DNA of 64,000 bases from Pontixanthobacter luteolus (lineage in GTDB: Bacteria; Pseudomonadota; Alphaproteobacteria; Sphingomonadales; Sphingomonadaceae). Shown here piece by piece: positions 54,636 to 64,000 of this stretch. A program made the position numbers and the translations under genes. How positions within the stretch are numbered: the first letter of the stretch is position 1; every line of letters starts with the position of its first letter. The DNA is taken from NCBI RefSeq assembly GCF_009828095.1, contig NZ_WTYP01000002.1, forward strand, positions 253,001 through 317,000, in the 5' to 3' direction. The notes beneath the pieces are model-generated. The model was not told where the DNA came from, did not search any database, and was given only the letters and a program-made list of their open reading frames with translations.

Positions 54636-54866
54636 GCGTCATACTGATTGCTGACCCGGCTCTGCCGACCGGCCGATCTGATGCATCCGGCCAGATTTGT
54701 TGAAATTTAACGCTTTTCGCGGGCAGAAAGCGCGTATAAAGAATACTGACAGTAAATTGGTGCCGCATTTCGGGCGTGTGCAGTACCGATGGGAGGAATT
54801 GAATTTATCGAGCGTTGCCATGCAAGTGCCGCCGCTAAATTCCTGATATTGGTCGCTAACACCTTG

Positions 54867-56126
54867 ATGAAAAAAAAGAATAAGTTGCTCACTCGATCAG
54901 CCTTTTGTTCAGCTTTGCTGGCGACATCCGGGTTGAGCGCGTTGCCAGCAGGCGCACAGGATGCCGCGGCAATCACCGCAGATGCGCCCGAGGCAGCCGC
55001 GCTACCCCCGGCAAAACCCGAGCAAAAGGCCCCTGGTCCGATCAAAACCCGCGTGTTGTGGTCTCAATTCACCGACATCGTAGTTTCGGGTGATGCCGAT
55101 GACACGCTACGGTATGGCGGCAAAATCGATGCGTATGTCGATATCGGCGGCAGCACGGTGGGGCTGGACGACAGCATCTCGCTGCATGTGCATCCGGAAT
55201 TCAAATACGGCGAAAGCAGCAATGGTGAAGTCGGCCTGATCCCGGCCAACACATTGCTCTTCTATCCTGATGAAGGCGATGTTTTCGACCTGGATATCAA
55301 CATCACGAAACGCTGGAAGAGCGGGACCAGCCTCACTGTTGGCAAGCTCAACATTCTTGATCTTGCTGCGCGCATTCCTGTGCAAGGCGGCGGCGGGCAT
55401 GAAGGCTTCCAGAACCTGGCACTGGCCCTCCCGCCAAGCGCAATCGTGCCTGGTTCCATAACCGGCGCGATGCTGAATGTGCCGACCGACAAGCTGATCT
55501 ACCGTGTGCTGGTGTTCGACCCCGAACTGCAATCCCGGCGCAGCGGGCTGGAAGACCCGTTTTCCAAGGGCGTCGGTGTACTCGCTTCGGCGACATTGCC
55601 GGTAAAGATCGGCGGAAAGCGGGGCTATTACGCGCTCAAGATTGCCGGTTCGACACGCAGCGAAGTTGCCGCCGATGCTTTACCGGCTGCCCTCATACCG
55701 GCGCCCGGATCAAGCTTCGGCAACCGGAAAGGTGAAATCAGCGCCATTCTGGCGTTCGACCAATATATTTTCGAAGATAGCCAGAACCCCGGCAAAGGGA
55801 TCGGCATTTTCGGCCAGATATATATGTCGAACGGCGATCCGACCTTCCTTGACGCAAGCGGCTTCATCGGAATCTCGGGCAATCCCAAGGGGCGGCCCAC
55901 CGACCGGTTTGGCCTGACTTATTTCCGGTATTCACTCGCGGACGGCCTGGTTGATGTCCTCAACAACCGCGTCGCTCTCGAAGATGAAGAGGGCGTCGAG
56001 GCCTTCTACACGGTTCAGGTGGGCAAGCCGTTCCGCCTCACCGCCAATCTTCAGGTCGTGGATTCGGCAGTCAGCGTGCGCGATGTAGGCGTGACCGCCG
56101 GGCTGCGGCTGACCACTGCTTTCTAG
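54867..56126 (+). CDS. OprB-family carbohydrate porin
   Basis: Outer-membrane barrel of 419 aa. ATG at 54867 opens a signal peptide (MKKKNKLLTRSAFCSALLATSGLSALPAGAQ). A Pro/Ala linker precedes the barrel. Family-like segments: VHPEFKYGESSNG, LGKLNILDL-like strand, GKGIGIFGQIYMSNGDPTF, and a terminal Phe (LTTAF). Substrate is likely a sugar but not known. The 231-base gap after gltD holds only a weak hairpin and no clear promoter. Confidence 0.84.
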   Translation: MKKKNKLLTRSAFCSALLATSGLSALPAGAQDAAAITADAPEAAALPPAKPEQKAPGPIKTRVLWSQFTDIVVSGDADDTLRYGGKIDAYVDIGGSTVGLDDSISLHVHPEFKYGESSNGEVGLIPANTLLFYPDEGDVFDLDINITKRWKSGTSLTVGKLNILDLAARIPVQGGGGHEGFQNLALALPPSAIVPGSITGAMLNVPTDKLIYRVLVFDPELQSRRSGLEDPFSKGVGVLASATLPVKIGGKRGYYALKIAGSTRSEVAADALPAALIPAPGSSFGNRKGEISAILAFDQYIFEDSQNPGKGIGIFGQIYMSNGDPTFLDASGFIGISGNPKGRPTDRFGLTYFRYSLADGLVDVLNNRVALEDEEGVEAFYTVQVGKPFRLTANLQVVDSAVSVRDVGVTAGLRLTTAF

Positions 56127-56199
56127 CACCTGATCGCATTACCGCCTGAAGCGGGCGCAGCTTGCAACATTTGGGCAAGTGCCCGACAGGTTTGCCTGA

Positions 56200-57120
56200 A
56201 TGAAACGGAGCAATTCTTCTCAGCGCGGTCTCGGCCTAGGGCGCAAGGCGCGTAACGCCGCCCGCTTGCTGCGCAACCGGTTGGCGATGACTTCGGGTGA
56301 GGATGCGGCACTTTCGCAAATCGCGGATGTCACGCGCCACGTGGAAAGCTTCGCCGCGCATACTGGCAAGGACCCTGCTCTTTCCACAGTTCTGGAGATC
56401 GGATTTGGCGCGCGGCCGCGGCGCGCATTCCTATTGTCCGGGTTTTTCGAACGGGTTTACGCGATCGACCTCGATGCACCCGTTCTGTCGCTCCGCGATG
56501 CCGCACGGACCTGGCGCAAAAATGGCATGGAGCGCGCCCTCAAAAGCGCGGCGCGGCACATGCTGTTCGACGCGCGCGACTGGCCGCGCTTCCATGAAAC
56601 CGCAAAGACTGCTCTCCCGAATTATGCCCCCGACAAGGTGCAATTCGCCGTGGGGTCGGCAGGTGAACAAAGCGTCTGGAACGAAATTCCGCCGATCGAC
56701 TTCGCATTTTCCAGCGATGTGTTCGAACATATCGAGCCCGGCGATCTGGACCGGATGCTAGGCCTGCTCCGCACAAATCTTGCGTCAGACGGTCTGGTTG
56801 TCACGCTCCCGATGGTGTTTACCGGAATACTTGGCGGGCACGATCCCGCCTGGACCCGCTGGACCGCTGACCGGATGCCTGCCGATCAGGCCTGGAGGCA
56901 CCTGACTGATCCTGAGTTCGCGCCGGACACCTATCTCAACCGGCTCAGCCGTGCGCAGTTCGCGGACGCTTTTCAGCAAGCCGGATTTGAAATCCTCAAG
57001 GATCACGCTCTGCTGGGGCGACTGGGGGAACGTCATCTGACAGCGGAAAAGCGCACCGCACTCCCATTGCAGGATGATTACGAGCTATTTTCCAACCGGG
57101 TGGAGTTTCATCTGGCCTGA
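56200..57120 (+). CDS. class I SAM-dependent methyltransferase
   Basis: 306 aa. Motif I VLEIGFGARPRRAFL near residue 64 (glycine-rich loop), acidic end of strand 2 at YAIDLD, and SSDVFEHIEPGDLDRML as motif IV region. A basic N-terminus (about 1-30) precedes the domain. The acceptor may be a small molecule or glycan; unknown. It lies 73 bases after the porin gene and convergent with ung. Confidence 0.85.
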   Translation: MKRSNSSQRGLGLGRKARNAARLLRNRLAMTSGEDAALSQIADVTRHVESFAAHTGKDPALSTVLEIGFGARPRRAFLLSGFFERVYAIDLDAPVLSLRDAARTWRKNGMERALKSAARHMLFDARDWPRFHETAKTALPNYAPDKVQFAVGSAGEQSVWNEIPPIDFAFSSDVFEHIEPGDLDRMLGLLRTNLASDGLVVTLPMVFTGILGGHDPAWTRWTADRMPADQAWRHLTDPEFAPDTYLNRLSRAQFADAFQQAGFEILKDHALLGRLGERHLTAEKRTALPLQDDYELFSNRVEFHLA

Positions 57121-57156
57121 TCCACCAACCTAGCCGGCGCGCAGGCAGTGCTGTTG

Positions 57157-57843
57157 TTAGCCGAGCGACCAGTCGATTGGCCGGGATCCATTCGCTTCGA
57201 GAAATTTGTTCGCCGCGCTGAAAGGCTTGCTGCCGAAGAAGCCGCGATAGGCTGACAGCGGACTCGGATGGGGACCTTTCAGGACCAGATGGTTCGGCGC
57301 CTGTCCAAGTGCGGGAATACGCGCGGCCTTCGCCTGCGCATGGCTCCCCCAAAGTATGAACACTGTTGGCGTGCCGCGCTGCGCGACGGCTGAAACTGCG
57401 GCATCGGTGATCGCATCCCAGCCCTTGCCCGCATGGCTGCCTGCCTGACCTGCTTCCACCGTCAGAGTATTGTTGAGCAGCAGAACACCCTGCCGCGCCC
57501 AAGGTTCGAGATTGCCATGGCCCGGCGGCGAGATTCCAAGGTCACTTTCCAGTTCCTTGTAAATATTGACCAGTGATGGCGGCACCTTGACGTCCCGCGC
57601 GACAGAAAAACACAGCCCGTGCGCTTGCCCCGCACCGTGATAGGGATCCTGCCCCAGTATAACGACCTTCACCTGGTCCAGCGGCGTCAGTTCAAGCGCG
57701 CGGAGGCGCTGTCCGCGCGGCGGGAATATCTGCTTGCCTGCATCCTCCTCCGCCTGCAGCCAACCACCCAGCTTGCGCGCAGCGGGCGCAGTCAGCGCAG
57801 GCTCGAGCGCGCCGCGCCAGCTATCCGGGATTGCCTCGTTCAT
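57157..57843 (-). CDS. ung: uracil-DNA glycosylase, family 1
   Basis: Removes uracil from DNA; 228 aa. The water-activating Asp is in GQDPYHG and the DNA-probing loop in HPSPLSAYRGFFG. LLLNNTLTVEAGQAGSH is also conserved. Divergent from the RNase D-like gene with 80 bases between starts. Confidence 0.96.
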   Translation of the reverse strand: MNEAIPDSWRGALEPALTAPAARKLGGWLQAEEDAGKQIFPPRGQRLRALELTPLDQVKVVILGQDPYHGAGQAHGLCFSVARDVKVPPSLVNIYKELESDLGISPPGHGNLEPWARQGVLLLNNTLTVEAGQAGSHAGKGWDAITDAAVSAVAQRGTPTVFILWGSHAQAKAARIPALGQAPNHLVLKGPHPSPLSAYRGFFGSKPFSAANKFLEANGSRPIDWSLG

Positions 57844-57923
57844 GGCAGCCAGATTACCCCTGCATGCAAATCACCGCCAGCCGCCTCTTTCCCTTAATCC
57901 CCAATCGGCCTAAGGCGCAGCCT

Positions 57924-58541
57924 ATGGCAGTTCATTTTCACGAAGAAGATCTACCCGAAGGCGTGCTCGCGCCGGGTCCGGTAGCGGTTGATACAGAAAC
58001 CATGGGGCTGATTACCCACCGCGACAGGCTGTGCGTGGTTCAGATCAGCGATGGCAAGGGCGACGAACATCTGGTCCGCTTTGCCGTTGACAGCACATAT
58101 GATGCGCCCAACCTCAAAGCGGTGCTGGCGGATCCGGAACGCCTGAAGCTGTACCACTTCGCCCGGTTCGACCTTGCCGCGATCGAATATTACCTCGGCG
58201 TGGAAGCCGGGCCGGTATTCTGCACAAAAATCGCCAGCAAGCTGACCCGCACCTACACCGATCGGCACGGCTTGAAGAATCTGGTCGTCGAATTGCTGGG
58301 CGGCGACATGTCGAAGGCGCAGCAAAGTTCCGACTGGGGCGCGCCCGTAATTAACGAGGCGCAGCGCGATTACGCTGCATCCGACGTCCGTTTTCTGCAC
58401 CGCCTTTACGAGGTGTTCGTCGAACGGCTGGCGCGCGAGGGGCGTACGGAAATGGCGCAGGCCTGTTTCGATTTCCTGCCGACCCGTGCACGGCTCGATA
58501 TTGCCGGCTGGCCGGAACACGATATTTTCAGCCACGCTTAA
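57924..58541 (+). CDS. RNase D-like 3'-5' exonuclease
   Basis: DEDDy exonuclease domain alone, 205 aa, without the HRDC domains of RNase D. Metal ligands: Asp-Glu in VDTETMGL, Asp in HFARFDLAAIE, and Tyr/Asp in DYAASDVRFLHRLY. The ATG at 57924 has AAGG upstream; the longer frame to 57831 would overlap ung. Followed 24 bases later by lptC, a linkage seen in many alphaproteobacteria. Confidence 0.92.
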   Translation: MAVHFHEEDLPEGVLAPGPVAVDTETMGLITHRDRLCVVQISDGKGDEHLVRFAVDSTYDAPNLKAVLADPERLKLYHFARFDLAAIEYYLGVEAGPVFCTKIASKLTRTYTDRHGLKNLVVELLGGDMSKAQQSSDWGAPVINEAQRDYAASDVRFLHRLYEVFVERLAREGRTEMAQACFDFLPTRARLDIAGWPEHDIFSHA

Positions 58542-58565
58542 GCGAACGGAGATCAGGAACCGGCC

Positions 58566-59231
58566 ATGGTCATCAAACGGCGGATCGAAACGGACAAGGC
58601 GAAGGAGCTGCGCAGCGCGCGGCAACATTTCGCAGCGCCCGGCGGTTCGCATGACAGGCTGGTAAGCGTTCTGGGAAAAGTGCTGCCGATGGCGGTTGGC
58701 GTTCTCGCGGCGCTGATGGTGATTACTCCGCTGTCTCCGCGCGGCGAAATTAGTTTTCTGCTGGACCGTAACAAAGTCGCCGTGATCGATGAACGACTGC
58801 GCGTCGACAATGCGCTCTACCGCGGCCAGGACAACAAGGGCCGCCCGTTTTCACTGACCGCCGACGAGGCGGTGCAGAAATCTAGCAAGGAAGGGATCGT
58901 CCGGATGGATGATCTGGTGGCCCGGATATTGCTGCCCGAAGGGCCTGCCATACTGGAGGCTGATGACGGCACCTACATGATCGACGATGAAGTGGTGGCT
59001 GTACCATCAACCATCACCATGATCGCCGCCGACGGTTACAGGATGACGGCCAAGAACGTGTCTTTCAGCCTGGCAGACAAACAACTGACCGGCGAAGGCG
59101 GGGTCGAAGGTGCAATTCCCGCAGGCACTTTCTCGGCCAACCGGCTTGAAGCTGATTTGACTGAAAGAACAGTTGCGCTGGAAGGCAATGCAAGGCTGCG
59201 GATGATACCGGGCAAGCTAAGGATACCGTGA
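58566..59231 (+). CDS. lptC: LPS export protein LptC
   Basis: Bitopic inner-membrane part of the LPS bridge, 221 aa. Membrane helix at about 40-57 and a periplasmic beta-jellyroll (about 65-215). Sequence is weakly conserved, as is usual for LptC; assignment also rests on its place before lptA. Overlaps lptA by at least one base (GTGATG junction). Confidence 0.86.
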   Translation: MVIKRRIETDKAKELRSARQHFAAPGGSHDRLVSVLGKVLPMAVGVLAALMVITPLSPRGEISFLLDRNKVAVIDERLRVDNALYRGQDNKGRPFSLTADEAVQKSSKEGIVRMDDLVARILLPEGPAILEADDGTYMIDDEVVAVPSTITMIAADGYRMTAKNVSFSLADKQLTGEGGVEGAIPAGTFSANRLEADLTERTVALEGNARLRMIPGKLRIP

Positions 59232-59788
59232 TGCACAAGACACTTCGTAATGCAGCCCAGTCTGCTCTGCTCGGTTTCGCGGTCACAGCGGCGGCGCTGG
59301 GCGGAATGCAGCTGCATGCGCAGGCGATCGCCTCTCACAATTCCAACGCGCCGGTAAATTACGCCGCAGATCGGATCGAGTTGCAGGACCGGCAGAACCG
59401 CGTCGTGCTGTCTGGCAATGTCGACATCACTCAGGCTGGCCTGCGCGTACAGGCGGCCCGCACGCTGGTGAATTACAGCGACGCCGGATCGCTCAGCATC
59501 CAGCGGATTACCGCAACCGGCGGTGTGCGCGTTACCCGGGGCAGCGAATCGGCCAGCGGCGATGTGGCCGTGTATGATTTTGGCCGCCGGATCATCACCA
59601 TGGCCGGTAATGTCCGGCTGCGCAGAGGCACCGATACGCTGAACGGCGGACGGCTGGTTATCGATCTGCGCACCGGCGTATCGAGCGTTGACGGTCGCGC
59701 ATCGGGATCGTCCAGTGTCACTGGAGAAACAGGAACGACAACTTCGGGCGGCCGCGTAACCGGCAGCTTCACAGTTCCGCAGGACTGA
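59231..59788 (+). CDS. lptA: LPS transport periplasmic protein LptA
   Basis: OstA-type jellyroll bridging inner and outer membrane in LPS export; about 185 aa. Signal peptide ends GGMQLHAQA. Pattern NAPVNYAADRIELQDRQNRVVLSGNVDITQAGLRVQAARTLV is the OstA_N repeat. The start may be GTG 59228 or ATG 59231; the later is used. The tail is Ser/Gly/Thr-rich. lptB is not the next gene, unlike many proteobacteria. Confidence 0.9.
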   Translation: MHKTLRNAAQSALLGFAVTAAALGGMQLHAQAIASHNSNAPVNYAADRIELQDRQNRVVLSGNVDITQAGLRVQAARTLVNYSDAGSLSIQRITATGGVRVTRGSESASGDVAVYDFGRRIITMAGNVRLRRGTDTLNGGRLVIDLRTGVSSVDGRASGSSSVTGETGTTTSGGRVTGSFTVPQD

Positions 59789-59801
59789 ACTGGCGCGCGG
59801 C

Positions 59802-61013
59802 GTGGCGCGGATTGACAGAAAAGCAACCGGCCGCAAACTGCTGCGGCTGCTGGGCAGGACCGAGCACCAAAGAAATCTGATCATCGAGAATGATCAGGAA
59901 TGGAGCGACCTTCTCGCTCTCGCCAGCGAACACCGACTGATGCCGCGGCTGCATGCTCGGCTCGAACGCGGTGAAATTGCCCTGAGCCCGCCTGATGAAC
60001 ACCGCGAACGGTTGCGGCAGGCACACAGGGAAAGCGCCCTGCTCAACCTTGCATATCGCACGGAAATGTTTGCCGCAGTCGAAGCGCTAGCCGCTGCCGG
60101 AATGCAGCCCGTCTCGCTCAAAGGTGCGTGGCTGGCATGGTATGCTTACCCCTCGGCCGCAGAGCGTCCGCTGCGCGACATCGACCTGCTGTTGCCAGCT
60201 GAACAAGCGCTGCCCGCGTTCGAATTGCTGCGGGCCAGAGGATTCCGCCAGACCGAAGCATCCGCGTCAGCCCCAGCGGAGATGATCGGACGCGCCAAGC
60301 ATCTCCCGCCGCTGACTTCGCCATCGGGGGTGGAATTCGAGCTTCACATGCACGCCTGGGAACCCCGTGGCGCGGTGGAATGGCCGATGCCCCCGCTGAT
60401 AGACAACAGGATCATTGCAAATGCGCGGCCTGGCGGCGCAGGTGATCCGTGCCTTTATCCCAAGCCGCAACACATGCTGGCGCACCTGTGCATCCACGCC
60501 GCCTACAGCCACCGCTTCGATGTCGGGCCGCTTGTGCTCAGCGATATCCAGGCGTTGATCCACCGCGAACAGATCGACTGGGCGAGCTTTTGGCGCGATG
60601 CGCATGACGGCGGCTGGCACCGCGGGGCGGCGCTGGTCATGCGGCTGTATTTCCTCTGGATGCAGCGCGATATTCAGGTTCTGTCCGGCAGTGAACCTCT
60701 CGCCCCGATGGACGCGGTGGATGCCGCAGAATGCCTGCTGTTCCAGAACCCCGCACAGCGCCACGATCTGGGCGCAGCAGCTTCGGTTTACGCCAAAGGC
60801 GGCGTTTTCTCGCGAATTGGCCAGATCAGGCGGCGTCTCGCTGGCGGAAACCGCGCCCGTGTGCCGGCCGGCGGGGAATCTTCAGAAAGTTTCCCGGCAT
60901 GGATTTTGCGCAGGGGCAAGCAATCGGCATCGTCCATTGCGGACAGGAACCTCCGCGCAGCGGCAAGGCAACATGCGCGTATCGGCGAGTGGCTGGACGA
61001 AGGCAAAGCGTAG
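59802..61013 (+). CDS. nucleotidyltransferase family protein (NTP_transf_5-like)
   Basis: 403 aa, GTG start 14 bases after lptA. The segment VSLKGAWLAWYAYPSAAERPLRDIDLLLP holds the Asp-x-Asp and preceding Lys-Gly of the minimal nucleotidyltransferase fold. HLCIHAAYSHRFDVGPLVLSDIQALI follows, as in the NTP_transf_5 family found in surface polysaccharide and PqqD/HprK-like loci. Exact reaction unknown. It sits before gmd, supporting a role in the same polysaccharide pathway. Confidence 0.8.
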   Translation: MARIDRKATGRKLLRLLGRTEHQRNLIIENDQEWSDLLALASEHRLMPRLHARLERGEIALSPPDEHRERLRQAHRESALLNLAYRTEMFAAVEALAAAGMQPVSLKGAWLAWYAYPSAAERPLRDIDLLLPAEQALPAFELLRARGFRQTEASASAPAEMIGRAKHLPPLTSPSGVEFELHMHAWEPRGAVEWPMPPLIDNRIIANARPGGAGDPCLYPKPQHMLAHLCIHAAYSHRFDVGPLVLSDIQALIHREQIDWASFWRDAHDGGWHRGAALVMRLYFLWMQRDIQVLSGSEPLAPMDAVDAAECLLFQNPAQRHDLGAAASVYAKGGVFSRIGQIRRRLAGGNRARVPAGGESSESFPAWILRRGKQSASSIADRNLRAAARQHARIGEWLDEGKA

Positions 61014-61056
61014 ACAATTCACAGCCCGATATTGCCCGGACCGCGTGATCCGCTAG

Positions 61057-63499
<2,443 letters not shown>

Positions 63500-63566
63500 T
63501 TTTCAGCATCCTTGTTGCGGACCAGTTGAAGGCTTGCCATGCTCTGCCAATGGGTAAGGGGCCGCA

Positions 63567-64000
63567 GTGAAATTCCAGCTCGCAGGGAAACGTGTTTTCG
63601 TCGCTGGCCACCGGGGGATGGTGGGATCGGCCATTGTCCGCCGTCTGGCCAGCGAAGAGTGCGAGCTGCTGACAGCCTCGCGCGCCGAGCTGGAATTATT
63701 GGATCAGGCGGCGGTGCACGACTGGTTTGCGCAGAACAGGCCGGATGCCGTGTTTCTGGCCGCTGCCAAAGTTGGCGGGATCAAGGCCAATTCGGAAGCG
63801 CCGGCTGATTTCCTGCACGACAACCTATCGATACAGACGAATGTGATCGAAGCTGCGCACCGCCATGATACCGGCAAATTGCTGTTCCTCGGCTCGTCCT
63901 GCATTTACCCGAAACTTGCCACTCAACCCATCTCCGAAGATGCGCTGCTGACCGGTCCACTGGAACCGACCAATGAATGGTATGCAATCGCCAAGATTGC
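63567..64000 (+). CDS. fcl: GDP-L-fucose synthase (3' end outside the window)
   Basis: Epimerase/reductase giving GDP-L-fucose from the Gmd product. Starts GTG with AAGGGG 6 bases upstream. About 144 residues are visible before the window ends with the frame still open. NADP motif [14 protein letters not shown], the catalytic Ser in GSSCIYPK, and Tyr/Lys in NEWYAIAK are all present. Confidence 0.95.
   Translation, partial: MKFQLAGKRVFVAGHRGMVGSAIVRRLASEECELLTASRAELELLDQAAVHDWFAQNRPDAVFLAAAKVGGIKANSEAPADFLHDNLSIQTNVIEAAHRHDTGKLLFLGSSCIYPKLATQPISEDALLTGPLEPTNEWYAIAKI

Overview
The window reads as a contiguous piece of chromosome from a GC-rich alphaproteobacterium. The best fit is Sphingomonadales, probably the Erythrobacteraceae (Erythrobacter/Altererythrobacter-like). 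This rests on gene families rather than a marker gene: the exosortase-A (XrtA)-associated glycosyltransferase and O-glycosylation ligase pair, an intracellular PHA depolymerase, a long N-terminally extended RibA, a fused PabB-PabC, and many secreted S9, M13 and M24 peptidases. No rRNA, tRNA, CRISPR, insertion sequence or prophage gene was seen. No non-coding stretch exceeds 300 bases; the longest (23516-23807) holds a candidate small RNA.

Layout. 1-2.3 kb: 3' part of ftsK and a tiny zinc-ribbon-like protein. 2.4-5.0 kb: phosphate-binding pstS and an OprO/P porin, each behind its own Pho box. 5.1-8.0 kb: alanine dehydrogenase and a 7TM diguanylate cyclase. 8.0-15.6 kb: a coupled S9 peptidase/thioesterase/flavin oxidoreductase operon, aminopeptidase P, VOC and cupin proteins, and a secreted six-EF-hand protein. 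15.6-19.5 kb: an OmpR/EnvZ-type two-component system and a HerA-like ATPase. 19.6-23.5 kb: pabBC-rluA-arfB coupled operon, rpmG, lolA. 23.6-27.3 kb: candidate sRNA, xth-ribA-GNAT coupled genes, dksA-like-psd. 27.3-34.1 kb: beta-helix protein, recQ, two small lipoproteins, CoA transferase, ppk2, phhA. 34.1-43.3 kb: small membrane protein, uppP, M13 peptidase, ABC exporter, phaZ, DUF4126, thiolase and MaoC hydratase. 43.4-48.3 kb: XrtA-type ligase with a small upstream ORF, divergent XrtA-type glycosyltransferase, and a large membrane-anchored disordered protein. 48.5-54.6 kb: gltBD. 54.9-59.8 kb: OprB porin, methyltransferase, ung, RNase D-like, lptC-lptA. 59.8-64 kb: a surface polysaccharide locus (nucleotidyltransferase, gmd, flippase, fcl truncated by the window edge).

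How the genes connect. Phosphate supply (porin, PstS, PPK2), nitrogen assimilation (ald, gltBD) and carbon storage (phaZ, thiolase, MaoC) are all present. Envelope building is a second theme: uppP, psd, lolA, lptCA, XrtA glycan enzymes, and GDP-fucose synthesis with a flippase. Many neighbours overlap by 1-14 bases, so translational coupling is common.

The window is mostly ordinary core genome. I did not find a convincing new multi-gene system. The points most worth a second look are a candidate C-rich sRNA upstream of xth, a 15-bp hairpin plus 10-bp-phased repeats ahead of the EF-hand gene, two genes whose only sensible starts are non-canonical (ATC for the flavin oxidoreductase, CTG for ribA), and a small overlapping membrane ORF in front of the XrtA ligase.
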